Assembly (NCBI GenBank): GCA_017396945.1
Contig: JAFQKI010000011.1
Location: 1 to 64,000 of the forward strand
Direction of reading: 5' to 3'
From: Muribaculaceae bacterium
Lineage (GTDB): Bacteria > Bacteroidota > Bacteroidia > Bacteroidales > Muribaculaceae
DNA: 64,000 nt
Below the pieces are notes generated by a model, which was not told the DNA's origin, did not search any database, and saw only the letters and a list, made by a program, of their open reading frames with translations. Both the position numbers and the translations under genes were made by a program. Shown one piece after another: positions 27,154-37,200 of this stretch. Within the stretch, counting starts at the first letter, position 1. Every line of letters starts with the position of its first letter.

Positions 27154-28368
27154 ATGATGTGCAACCTCTTTTCCCGACTATTTATATTAATAATTTTGCT
27201 ATCGAGTTGTACCACAGCAAACGCCCAACCGCAAGCAATTGATTCAATCAAAGTGAGCTTTATCACTTGCTACGCCGGTAGCGATATTTATGAGTTATGC
27301 GGTCACTCTGCCATAAGAATTCAATATGCAGGCGATGATGTCGCGGTTAACTATGGCATGTTTGATTTCAATGCGCCCAACTTTGTTTATCGCTTTGTCA
27401 AAGGAGAAACCGACTATATGGTGGGAGTATATCCTTTTGACTCGTTTGTAAATTCTTACGCTCGCAACGGACGCAAAATCGTGGAGCAAGAGTTAAACCT
27501 CACCCAAGCGCAAGCCTCTCGACTTATTGAATTGATCGAAATAAACTTACGCCCCGAAAACCGAGTATATCGCTATAATTATGTCAAAGACAACTGCGCC
27601 ACTCGTCCGGTGGCAATCATCGAAAAAGCCATTGGCGACACAATCTCGCTATCGACACCAACTATCAACACCGAGGGGTGGAGCTATCGCGACGAAATGC
27701 GCTATTTCCACAAAAACTATCCTTGGTATCAATTTGGCATAGACCTCGCTCTCGGCTCCGGCATCGACTATACAATCTCAAATCGTGAAAAGGGATTTGC
27801 CCCTGAAATCCTTGAACAATTACTTGCCGGAGCGACAATCTCAAGCACAAATGGCGAACAAATCCCTCTTGTAAAATCAACAACCATCGTTTTTAAAGGG
27901 ACTCCAGGTGGCGCACAGCTTCCCCCTACCCCTTGGATATTAAGCCCGATTGCTATTTTCTCAATTCTGCTCATCGTGATTGCATGGATTTCTTGGCGAG
28001 ACATAAAACGTGGTAAAACAACCCGATGGATCGACACGATATTGTTCGGCACATTTGGCTTACTTGGGCTATTGATGACATTTCTCATTTTTGTCTCAGT
28101 ACACGAAGCAACATCACCCAACTGGTTATATCTGTGGCTCAACCCATTATGTTTCATTCCGGCAATCGGATTATGGTTAAAAAAGTGCAAGCGCATGGTT
28201 TTATACTATTATTTTGCTAATTTTGTGGCATTGTTTTTGTTAGCTATCGCACTTGTAATTACAGGACAATCCATCAACATCGCGTTTGTCCCATTAATTT
28301 TATGTAACCTTGTGCGTTCAGCATCATACATCTATATCAATAAATGCGTCGTAAAGAAAACTATATAA
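27154..28368 (+). CDS. DUF4105 / Lnb-like membrane protein (candidate lipoprotein N-acyltransferase)
   Basis: The 404-residue protein has an N-terminal export signal (ILLSSCTTANAQ), a periplasmic DUF4105 domain (about 30-245) and five C-terminal transmembrane helices (about 250-400). The domain shows CGHSAIRI and KDNCATRP, supplying a candidate His/Cys pair of the NlpC/P60-like kind, and NYGMFDFNAPNF. Pfam links this family to Lnb, reported as a lipoprotein N-acyltransferase in Bacteroides, which would complete lipoprotein maturation where Lnt is missing. I rely on general knowledge for that link. It sits 6 nt after the symporter, and its end overlaps the next gene by 25 nt. Confidence 0.85.
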   Translation: MMCNLFSRLFILIILLSSCTTANAQPQAIDSIKVSFITCYAGSDIYELCGHSAIRIQYAGDDVAVNYGMFDFNAPNFVYRFVKGETDYMVGVYPFDSFVNSYARNGRKIVEQELNLTQAQASRLIELIEINLRPENRVYRYNYVKDNCATRPVAIIEKAIGDTISLSTPTINTEGWSYRDEMRYFHKNYPWYQFGIDLALGSGIDYTISNREKGFAPEILEQLLAGATISSTNGEQIPLVKSTTIVFKGTPGGAQLPPTPWILSPIAIFSILLIVIAWISWRDIKRGKTTRWIDTILFGTFGLLGLLMTFLIFVSVHEATSPNWLYLWLNPLCFIPAIGLWLKKCKRMVLYYYFANFVALFLLAIALVITGQSINIAFVPLILCNLVRSASYIYINKCVVKKTI

Positions 28369-29942
28369 CCCAACGGCTTGTATTTGCCGTTCTCGCTTCA
28401 ATGGTGTCGATGTCGCTTGCCGCCCAAATGCCGGCAAAGCGTCCTCAACTTGTTGTAGGCATTGTGGTTGATGGTCTTCAAGAAGACTACATTAACTTGC
28501 TAAAAGGTTATTTTGGCGATGGCGGTTTCAATCGCTTGATGCGTGATGGTGTTGTACTTGAAAATGTCGATTACGGAACTCCGCTCGACCTATCAGCAGC
28601 CACCGCTATGCTTTATACCGGAGCCGCGCCATCGGTCAACGGCATTCCATCGACAATGGTATATGACCGCAACACACAACAACAACGACATATACTGCTC
28701 GACCCTGCCACAATCGGAAACTATACCGATGAGACATACTCTCCGACCGCATTGACTGCATCGACACTTAGCGATGAGATGCGCATCGACACCGATGGGC
28801 TTGGATATGTCTATTCAATTTCAGCTGATGCCACTCAGTCGATTATCATGGCGGGACATGCCGGAAATAGCGCATTCTGGATTAACGACATTACCGGAAA
28901 GTGGGCTACAACAACCTACTACACCGACCTACCCAACACAATGCGTTCCCGCAACGCATCGATGCCACTATCAGCACGTCTTGACACTATAGCATGGGAG
29001 CCGGCAATGAAAATCAACGACTATCCCGACCTGCCGGAGCATAAACGCGCATATCCATTCCGACATATATTCTCACGTAGCGACAAAAATCGTTACCGCG
29101 CCTACAAAATTTCGGCTCCAGCCAATAGCGAGATAACCGATGTCGCAACCCAATATATCAAAACCATAGCATTGGGACAGCGAGGTCAAATGGATATGTT
29201 AAACATAGCATACACCGTCTCGCCATATATATACACAAAGCAAAGTGATAGTCGTGTGGAACAGATGGACAGCTATCTGCGTCTCGATCGTGACCTGCAA
29301 CGGCTATTTGCTGTCATAGACCAAAAGGTGGGACTGAATAATACGCTGATATTTATCGCCGGTACTCCGGCTCGTACCCGCACTCGTCGCGACGACGAGA
29401 AGTGGCGTATTCCCTACGGAGAGTTTTCAACGCGCCGCGCCGCATCACTTCTCAACATGTATCTGATGGCTATTCATGGCAATGGCGAGTGGGTCAGCGG
29501 ATTTCAAGATAATCAGATTTACCTTAACCACAAGCTCATTGACGAACGAGATAAATCATTGTCGCAACTGAGAGCCGAGGCGGCCGAGTTTATGCTACGC
29601 ATGAGCGGTGTCAGTTCAGCCTATACTATCGATGAGATAATCTCAGGACGTGGAGATGAGAAATCAGAACGTTTGCGCCAAAACATATCAATTTCAACCG
29701 CCGGCGATATTTTTGTCTCTGTCAACCCAGGTTGGTCAATCTCAAACGCCACAGACGAGAATACACAAAACACGGTGACACGAGCCGCATTACCTACTGC
29801 TCCTGTCTATATCTTAGCACCCGGAGTGCAGGCTCAACGTATCACAATCAATATAGACGCACGCACAATCGCGCCAACTGTCGCTCGATTATTAAGAATA
29901 CGCTCCCCCAATGCCGCCGAATGCGCTCCTTTGCGCTTTTAA
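28344..29942 (+). CDS. Alkaline-phosphatase-superfamily protein with degenerate active site (probable pseudoenzyme)
   Basis: The 532-residue exported protein (signal 1-27, SMSLAAQ) follows the PafA/NPP-type course: VVGIVVDGL (D43), LYTGAAPSVNGI, AGHAGNSAFW, YLRLDRDLQRLFAVID, and ARTIAPTVARLLRI. Nearly all catalytic positions are changed. The DxxxH metal pair reads P294/T298, the ADHG motif reads GTPA (T341/P342), the nucleophile region reads LDLSAATAM, the K-x-R pair in the SLKDR position reads SADAT, and the last histidine is an alanine. Only the first Asp remains. The fold seems kept while catalysis is lost. It overlaps the Lnb-like gene by 25 nt and precedes secA. Confidence 0.82.
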   Translation: MRRKENYITQRLVFAVLASMVSMSLAAQMPAKRPQLVVGIVVDGLQEDYINLLKGYFGDGGFNRLMRDGVVLENVDYGTPLDLSAATAMLYTGAAPSVNGIPSTMVYDRNTQQQRHILLDPATIGNYTDETYSPTALTASTLSDEMRIDTDGLGYVYSISADATQSIIMAGHAGNSAFWINDITGKWATTTYYTDLPNTMRSRNASMPLSARLDTIAWEPAMKINDYPDLPEHKRAYPFRHIFSRSDKNRYRAYKISAPANSEITDVATQYIKTIALGQRGQMDMLNIAYTVSPYIYTKQSDSRVEQMDSYLRLDRDLQRLFAVIDQKVGLNNTLIFIAGTPARTRTRRDDEKWRIPYGEFSTRRAASLLNMYLMAIHGNGEWVSGFQDNQIYLNHKLIDERDKSLSQLRAEAAEFMLRMSGVSSAYTIDEIISGRGDEKSERLRQNISISTAGDIFVSVNPGWSISNATDENTQNTVTRAALPTAPVYILAPGVQAQRITINIDARTIAPTVARLLRIRSPNAAECAPLRF

Positions 29943-30000
29943 GTTAAGTTGGCAACCACTTTTCTTGTGTTAACTTACCATAAATCTCAAGGATTTAAAC

Positions 30001-30008
30001 TATCTTTG
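30001..30008 (+). promoter_or_regulatory. -7 promoter motif for secA
   Basis: TATCTTTG matches TAnnTTTG, 78 nt before the secA ATG. There is no clear -33 element. Confidence 0.5.
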
Positions 30009-30086
30009 CACTTTAAAACGCTGCAACGGCAGTGTATTCATATTATTTTCACTATATCAAGCATAACAAATAAACTTTAATACATA

Positions 30087-33000
30087 ATGTCATTTACAAG
30101 TTTTCTAAGCAAACTCTTTGGCAACAAGTCGCAACGCGACCTTAAAGAGATTCAGCCCATCGTCGATCAGATAAAGGCTTTAGGTACTGAAATGCAAGCA
30201 CTTTCCAACGACGAATTGCGCGACACCATAACAAAAGTGCGCCAATCTCTCGCTGCAAGCATCGCCGATGATGAGGCTAAAATAGCTGACATCAAAAAAA
30301 CGATCGAAGATCTCCCATTTGACGAACGTCAACCACTTTGGGATGAAATCGATAAGAGAGAAAAGCACATTCTCGAACTCATCGAAGATGGTCTTAACGA
30401 AAATCTCCCTGTAGTATTTGCCGTATTGCGCGAAACCGCAGCTCGTTTTGCCAAAAACGAAATCGTGGAAGTTACCGCATCTCAACTTGACCGTGACCTT
30501 GCCGCACAAGGTAAAGATTTTGTAACAATCGAAGGTGATAAAGCATTATGGAAAAACCATTGGATGGCAGGTGGTAACGAAATCACTTGGGACATGATAC
30601 ACTACGATGTGCAGTTGATTGGTGGTGTCACTCTTCATCAAGGTAAAATCGCCGAAATGGCAACTGGTGAAGGTAAAACACTTGTCGCGACTCTCCCCGT
30701 GTTTCTCCGTTCCCTCTCAAAACGCGGTGTACACGTTGTAACCGTCAACGACTATCTCTCTAAACGTGACTCTGAGTGGATGGGTCCGCTTTACATGTTC
30801 CACGGCTCAACCGTTGATTGTATTGACAAGCACCAACCCAACACGCCTCAACGTCGCGCCGCCTACAACTGCGACATCACATTCGGCACCAACAACGAAT
30901 TTGGTTTCGACTACCTCCGCGACAACATGGCTATGTCGCCACAAGACATGGTGCAACGCAAGCACTACTACGCCATTGTCGATGAGGTTGACTCGGTATT
31001 GATTGACGACGCCCGTACTCCGTTGATTATCTCAGGACCTGTTCCCAAAGGCGATGACCAATTGTTTAACGACTTCCGCCCCAACGTGGAAAAAGTTGTG
31101 CAAGCACAACGCCGTCTCGTGACACAAATACTCAGCGATGCCAAGACCAAACTTGCGTCAGAAGATAAAGAAGTACGCAAAGAGGGAGCAATTCTTTTGT
31201 TCCGTGCATTTAAAGGACTCCCCAAAAACGGAGCCCTCATTAAATTCCTCAGCCAAGAGGGTATGAAAAACGTAATGTTGCAAACCGAGGCTCACTATCT
31301 GCAAGACAATAGCCGCGAAATGCCATTCATCACCGACCCGCTTTATTTTGTCATTGATGAGAAAAACCGCAGCGTTGAGTTAACCGATAAGGGTATCGAC
31401 GAATTGACCGGAAAAAGTAATGACCCCCAATTCTTCGTACTCCCCGACATTGCATCTCAACTCTCTGAACTTGAAAATATCGCAGACATCAGCGAACGTC
31501 AACAACGCAAAGACGAATTGATGCAAAACTATGCAATCAAGGCCGAACGCGTTCACACCGTAACCCAATTGCTCAAAGCATACACATTGTTTGAAAAAGA
31601 TGTTGAATATGTAATCGACGACAACAAAATCAAAATCGTTGACGAGCAGACAGGTCGCATCATGGAAGGTCGTCGTTATAGCGATGGACTTCACCAAGCT
31701 ATTGAAGCCAAAGAAGGTGTTAAGGTTGAAGCCGCAACACAAACATTTGCGACAATCACATTGCAAAACTACTTCCGCATGTACCACAAATTGGCAGGGA
31801 TGACCGGTACTGCCGAAACCGAAGCCGGCGAGCTTTGGGACATCTACAAACTCGATGTCGTGACTATCCCAACCAACCGCCCGGTGGCACGCAAGGACTT
31901 AAATGACCGTGTTTATAAAACCAAGAAAGAGAAATATGCGGCAGTAATCGAAGAGATTGTACGTCTCAAAGAAGCCGGACGCCCTGTACTTGTAGGTACT
32001 ACATCGGTTGAAATCTCAGAATTGCTCAAACGCATGCTTGATATGCGCCACATTCCATGTCAGGTATTGAATGCCAAATTACACCAAAAAGAAGCCGAGG
32101 TTGTCGCACTTGCCGGCAAATCGAGAGCTGTAACCATTGCAACCAACATGGCAGGTCGTGGTACCGACATCAAGCTCCCCGCCGAAGTTAAAGATGCCGG
32201 AGGTCTAGCAATCATCGGCACCGAACGCCACGAGTCTCGTCGCGTTGACCGTCAGTTGCGTGGTCGTTCAGGTCGTCAAGGCGACCCGGGTTCATCAGTG
32301 TTCTATGTATCATTTGAAGACCAATTGATGCGTCTGTTTGCCACTGACCGTGTAATGAAGATGCTCGACACCCTCGGTTTGAAAGATGGCGAAATGATTG
32401 AGTCCAAGATGGTGACACGCGCCATTGAAAACGCTCAAAAGCGCGTTGAAGAAAACAACTTCGGCATCCGCAAACGTCTTCTTGAATATGACGACGTGAT
32501 GAACAAGCAACGCACCTATATCTACAATCGCCGTCACCACGCATTAGTAGGCGAGCGTGTAGGTATAGACATCTCAAACATGCTCTATGACGCAGCCGAA
32601 AACATCGTAAACAATAATGAGGCTCCAAACTTCTATGAAGATCTCAAACTCGAATTGTTTAAGGTAATGTCGATTGAGACTCCGTTTACCGAAGAGGAAT
32701 ATCGCTCACTCGGTCGCGAAGAACTCGTTGACCGCATTCATGCCGCGGCCAATGAAGCACTCGATCGCAAGAGCCAACGCATCATTGAGGTCGCATTGCC
32801 GGTAATAAAAAGTTGTGTTGAAGAACGCAATATGCAAGGAATGATTATGGTTCCCATCACCGATGGAAAACGCATTTTCAACCTTCGCGCCAACCTCTCC
32901 GAAGCCTACGAAAGCGATTGTCGCTCTATAGTAAAAGAATGGCACAAAGCATTGTTGCTTGTCACAATCGATGAATTGTGGAAAGAGCACTTGCGCGAAC

Positions 33001-33422
33001 TTGACCAATTGCGTCAATCGGTTCAGAACGCATCATACGAGCAAAAAGATCCTCTTGTAATCTACAAAGTAGAGTCGTTCAAATTGTTTGAAGCCATGCT
33101 TGCCGACCTCAACGTGAAAGCGATTGCCGCATTGATGCGCGGACAAATTTTTGTGCGTCAACAACCAGCCGAGCAACAAGAACGCCCCAACCAACCTGAG
33201 GTTAAAGCCGCTATGCCGGAGCGTCCCAATGACTATTCTCGCTATCAAGCATCAAAAGAAGCTTTGCCCGGGGAAAACGCTCAACGCGCGGCAGCATCGG
33301 CACAACAAGGTGAACGCCCACGCCCAATGCCCATGAAAGCGGCACCAAAAATCGGTCGCAACGATCCATGTCCTTGCGGTAGTGGCAAGAAATACAAAAA
33401 CTGCCATGGTCAAGGAGTTTAA
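30087..33422 (+). CDS. secA: Preprotein translocase ATPase SecA
   Basis: The 1111-residue motor drives export through SecYEG. It shows Walker A MATGEGKT (about 191-198), the DEAD-like [21 protein letters not shown], helicase motifs [12 protein letters not shown] and [15 protein letters not shown], and a C-terminal zinc motif [13 protein letters not shown]. It is some 200 residues longer than E. coli SecA (901), with extra sequence after the DEAD motif (about 330-430), as is usual in Bacteroidetes. A glutamine/proline-rich linker (about 1015-1085) precedes the zinc tail. It has its own promoter and a strong terminator. Confidence 0.97.
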   Translation: MSFTSFLSKLFGNKSQRDLKEIQPIVDQIKALGTEMQALSNDELRDTITKVRQSLAASIADDEAKIADIKKTIEDLPFDERQPLWDEIDKREKHILELIEDGLNENLPVVFAVLRETAARFAKNEIVEVTASQLDRDLAAQGKDFVTIEGDKALWKNHWMAGGNEITWDMIHYDVQLIGGVTLHQGKIAEMATGEGKTLVATLPVFLRSLSKRGVHVVTVNDYLSKRDSEWMGPLYMFHGSTVDCIDKHQPNTPQRRAAYNCDITFGTNNEFGFDYLRDNMAMSPQDMVQRKHYYAIVDEVDSVLIDDARTPLIISGPVPKGDDQLFNDFRPNVEKVVQAQRRLVTQILSDAKTKLASEDKEVRKEGAILLFRAFKGLPKNGALIKFLSQEGMKNVMLQTEAHYLQDNSREMPFITDPLYFVIDEKNRSVELTDKGIDELTGKSNDPQFFVLPDIASQLSELENIADISERQQRKDELMQNYAIKAERVHTVTQLLKAYTLFEKDVEYVIDDNKIKIVDEQTGRIMEGRRYSDGLHQAIEAKEGVKVEAATQTFATITLQNYFRMYHKLAGMTGTAETEAGELWDIYKLDVVTIPTNRPVARKDLNDRVYKTKKEKYAAVIEEIVRLKEAGRPVLVGTTSVEISELLKRMLDMRHIPCQVLNAKLHQKEAEVVALAGKSRAVTIATNMAGRGTDIKLPAEVKDAGGLAIIGTERHESRRVDRQLRGRSGRQGDPGSSVFYVSFEDQLMRLFATDRVMKMLDTLGLKDGEMIESKMVTRAIENAQKRVEENNFGIRKRLLEYDDVMNKQRTYIYNRRHHALVGERVGIDISNMLYDAAENIVNNNEAPNFYEDLKLELFKVMSIETPFTEEEYRSLGREELVDRIHAAANEALDRKSQRIIEVALPVIKSCVEERNMQGMIMVPITDGKRIFNLRANLSEAYESDCRSIVKEWHKALLLVTIDELWKEHLRELDQLRQSVQNASYEQKDPLVIYKVESFKLFEAMLADLNVKAIAALMRGQIFVRQQPAEQQERPNQPEVKAAMPERPNDYSRYQASKEALPGENAQRAAASAQQGERPRPMPMKAAPKIGRNDPCPCGSGKKYKNCHGQGV

Positions 33423-33449
33423 TCCCGCATTGTTTCATTCATCATAGCC

Positions 33450-33492
33450 ATGAGGGTGTGCCAATAAAATTGATGGCACACCCTCATTTTTT
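33450..33492 (+). terminator. Rho-independent terminator after secA
   Basis: ATGAGGGTGTGCCA (33450-33463) pairs over 14 bp with TGGCACACCCTCAT (33474-33487) followed by TTTTTT. Confidence 0.93.
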
Positions 33493-33527
33493 CCACATCA
33501 AACATAGAATTTTCGACAAGAAAATTT

Positions 33528-33535
33528 TATCTTTG
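33528..33535 (+). promoter_or_regulatory. -7 promoter motif 7 nt before the VanX-like start codon
   Basis: TATCTTTG lies only 7 nt upstream of the ATG at 33543, so the transcript would begin at or very near the start codon. Confidence 0.6.
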
Positions 33536-33542
33536 CCCTATC

Positions 33543-34205
33543 ATGAAAACTATTACATTCATTTTTGCACTTACAATCTCGGCAATAACCATGAACGCAG
33601 GAGAGTTAGATGATAAATTCGCCCAATATGGCTTGGTTGACATCACCTCAATCGATAGTAGCATTGTAGTTGACCTCAAGTACGCCACAACCGACAATTT
33701 TATGGGAGTGAATATGTATGGCGACCTCAACAAGGCATATCTACGCCCCGAAATCGCCAATATGGTCGCCAAAGCGCAACAATCACTTAAAGAGATAAAT
33801 CCCGAATATACCCTTGTAATATATGACGCGGCAAGACCTCTGAGTGTGCAGAAACGGATGTTTGACACTGTGCAAGGCACCGAGTTCAGCCAATATGTAG
33901 CCGACCCTTATAGCGGTGGCGGATTTCACAACTTCGGGTGCGCAGTAGATGTAACGATATTATATCACGGAAAGCCATTGGAGATGGGGACACCATTTGA
34001 CAGTTTCAGCCCACTATCTCACATCGACAATGAACAAGCCAATCTCAACAATGGCTCTCTAAGTGCCGATGCCTACAACAACCGGCAACTGCTACGTTCG
34101 GTCATGACCCACGCCGGATTCAACACCGAGCCTTGCGAATGGTGGCACTTTGACTTCTACACCAAAGACTTCGCTCGCAGCAACCTCCGCCTACTCGACT
34201 TCTAA
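33543..34205 (+). CDS. D-alanyl-D-alanine dipeptidase (VanX/DdpX-like, M15 family)
   Basis: The 220-residue exported protein (signal about 1-20, ALTISAITMNAG) carries the VanX zinc site: GGGFHNFGCAVDV gives the SxHxxGxAxD-type motif with His and Asp, and CEWWHFDF gives the catalytic Glu and the third ligand His. YDAARPLSVQ holds the family arginine. Ordinary members in gut Bacteroidales take part in peptidoglycan dipeptide turnover, and no vancomycin-resistance genes (vanH, vanA) are near, so a resistance role is unlikely. The promoter motif sits right at the start codon, and both flanks carry terminators. Confidence 0.92.
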   Translation: MKTITFIFALTISAITMNAGELDDKFAQYGLVDITSIDSSIVVDLKYATTDNFMGVNMYGDLNKAYLRPEIANMVAKAQQSLKEINPEYTLVIYDAARPLSVQKRMFDTVQGTEFSQYVADPYSGGGFHNFGCAVDVTILYHGKPLEMGTPFDSFSPLSHIDNEQANLNNGSLSADAYNNRQLLRSVMTHAGFNTEPCEWWHFDFYTKDFARSNLRLLDF

Positions 34206-34220
34206 ATTTATATTTCTACA

Positions 34221-34260
34221 AATAAAAAACAACGGCATCGAGAGTAACCCGATGCCGTTG
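34221..34260 (-). terminator. Terminator between VanX-like gene and the 1421-residue gene
   Basis: CAACGGCATCG (34230-34240) pairs with CGATGCCGTTG (34250-34260). The A-rich stretch to its left gives a T-run on the minus strand, so it best serves the minus-strand gene and may act both ways. Confidence 0.85.
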
Positions 34261-34284
34261 CCACATGTATATCTAATCAATTGA

Positions 34285-37200
34285 TTATTGCTTGATGATT
34301 TTAACCGGAGTGAGATTATTTACTATCACGAAGTAATAACCGGGGGCAAGGCTGTCAACATCGATAGTTGCGATTTCCTCGCCATTGAACACAAACGATT
34401 GAACCATTACACCTGAGATGCTATAGATTTTTACAGTCTCAAGCGATTCGGGAGACTCAATTGTGAGTTGTGATTTCACAGGCACAGGATAAACTTTCAA
34501 CTCGCCACCTGCCATCACACCATCAATACCGGTCATCACGTCGGTTTTAGATGTTGACATGCCGTTTGAGTATGTTTGGCTGATGTCTCGATTGGTGTCA
34601 CCTTGAGTGGTTGAAGCATAGACCGTAACAACTTGATATTTCCACTTCGCCGGGTCTTCATTTTCCCCTTTTTCAGGAGGTGTAGTACCTTTAATATAAG
34701 GTTCACCGGTTACATTGAAAAACAATGTTGTGGGAGAAGCAACTACCGTAGCTCCATTGGTTGCTTGATTAGTTGCCTCATCTTTACCTCCGGCGATAGC
34801 ATAGTCCTCATTACTGAAATCATAGTCTCCGGGGATTTTACCGTCATTCACTTCGATATACTGACCCTCCCCACCATTCATAAGGTTAAATCCGGGCAAT
34901 TGATATTCATAAACACCATCACCATCTTTGTCAACCCAAATCTCATAGTGAGAAACAGGCTCTTCCTCTTTTCCCGCCTTATTGAAGTCAGGAGCATCGA
35001 TATTAATATCTACACGGTCAAGTTCTTGCAAATACTGATTGCCACTGCCATCTTTACCGGCGTTAATCGGAACTGATGGAACGACAGTCACTGTTCCGGT
35101 AGCGCCAACGCCCTCATAACCGGCACGATCCTCATCTACAGTCTGCTCACTTTTGTGCTTGTCATTGGGATAAGTTTCTGTGTCTTTATTGCGATAATTA
35201 ACCGTCACATACGCATAATATGGGCGAGCAGAGCCATTTTCATTAGGTCGCAACAAAACCTCATTCCCATTATATGATTGAACTCCGTTTCCATTAAATG
35301 GATATTCGACCATATAGTAGCCATTAACATCTTCAATTGCCGCATCGACAGGAATTTCACGGAGATCCAATGTATCTCCTACCGCATTTTTAATAACCAA
35401 GGTATAGCTGTAACGCTCATAATTGATATTGCCGCCACCGGCTTCTGCATAATCAGGTTTTTGCCATTTTACAACACCATCAAAACCAAGAATATCAACA
35501 TTGTCAGTCCCATCCTGTTTATATGCGGTTTCAATTTCAAAAGTTACCGGTGTTGCCGGGAAATAATTGTTAGGCACCAAACGATATTTCGCAAAACGAA
35601 TACCGGGTACATATTGATAAATATATACACAATCGTGATTCTGACTTGTGATATTCTCATAAACCTCTTTTTCTCCGGCGATAGTTCCATGAACAGCATA
35701 CAACCAAATACAGTTGGCATCGGTATATTTACCATCATCTATTGCGGCCTGAGTATATTGAGCAACCGGGATATTATTAACCAAGTCGGCATTTGCGACA
35801 CCATTGTCTATATCATCACCATTGGCATCGGTTGTAAAACGATTACCCATTACGACAATAAAGTTACCAGTATTTTTTGAATATACACTCTGAGGAGTAA
35901 TCATAAACAACTCATTATTAAACCCAATTGTGCAACCTCCGGCATTATTTACTCGACTTCGGGTTTCATAAATTGCACGTTGTTCGGCACTTGCAGGTGT
36001 CGCTCCGGGGGTAATATCAAAATACCCACGAGAACGCAGATTATGAATATAATCGGGGCGCGATTTCATTGTATATGACACAACACCGGTTGATTGATTT
36101 GTCGTTGACGTAAGATATTGAATCGGGAAAACATAGTTCTCATCACCTTTATCAAATTCAGTCCCTTGATTTGACAAAATAGAAATATCGGTTTTGTTTA
36201 CCAAAGATGCCACAATAGTGTTCTCGCCGGTACGCTTGAGCATAATTTTATTGCTACGTTTTGTCCTGTGACCTGACACATAGAGATAAGCGATACCATT
36301 TGTGTCGCCGGCATTTCCACTATTTATTTGAGATAAGTCTCCCTCCATCTCAAAATAGTCAACACGACCAATATATAGATAGTCTCCCTCATAACCGTTT
36401 CCATCATTGATTTGACAACCGGTTAAATCGACATCTATTCCGGTAGTTCTATATCCTGTTGAAGTTGATGCGTCTTTCAAATAAACCGTACCGTATCCTA
36501 ATTCATATGAATAGCTGGCTCGACTTGCAGATGTGCCTTGCTTTCTTAGGAAAATGTTACCGCCATCATCCATTGTTACCCCTAATGACCTATTTCTGGT
36601 ATGAGAGACAACTCTTGTCGCAGTTTCAGTTAGAATTCTCTTATTATCAGCCGTTAATTTAATAACACCGGCATCAGTGTCTGTATTTGCATCTCGACAT
36701 TGATTTAGATACCAATATCCGCGATAGTATTTCGCTTGTTTGTACCAAATACCATTAATACTCAATAGATTGGCATAATTGCCTTGTGGTTTTACCATAT
36801 TAGCACCTGAGCCAATTGGGTAATTATATATTACTTCAATCGAATAGGTAGTTTTCATCGGGTCACGCTCAATGATTGTAACAGTCTCTTCCGACGTTGT
36901 CATTGGCGCCTCAATATCATCACTTAAAAACGCTTCAACATAATAGGTGTGATCTCCGACCGGAATTTTTTCATCAATGTAGTTATAAACTTGTACCGGG
37001 CGCGAATTAATTTTTTCGCCATCACGATAGATATTATAATACTTGGGCTTCGAACCGGTCCCTGTCGTTTTCCAGAATAGCTGTACCTTTTGATAACCGG
37101 GATAATTCTGTATTCTATTCACATCCCAATCGATTGTCATTGGAAGCAATTCAGGCTCAACCTCTGCCGTCAATGTCAGAAGCCTTGTTTTAGAATCCAT

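Noticed and set aside
33543..34205. Vancomycin-resistance gene (vanX)
   Set aside because: Sequence fits the VanX family, but vanH/vanA and vanR/vanS are absent; ordinary dipeptidase use is more likely.
35278..35880. 200-residue plus-strand open frame
   Set aside because: It is antisense to the 1421-residue gene and shows only compositional runs of Ile and Asn.
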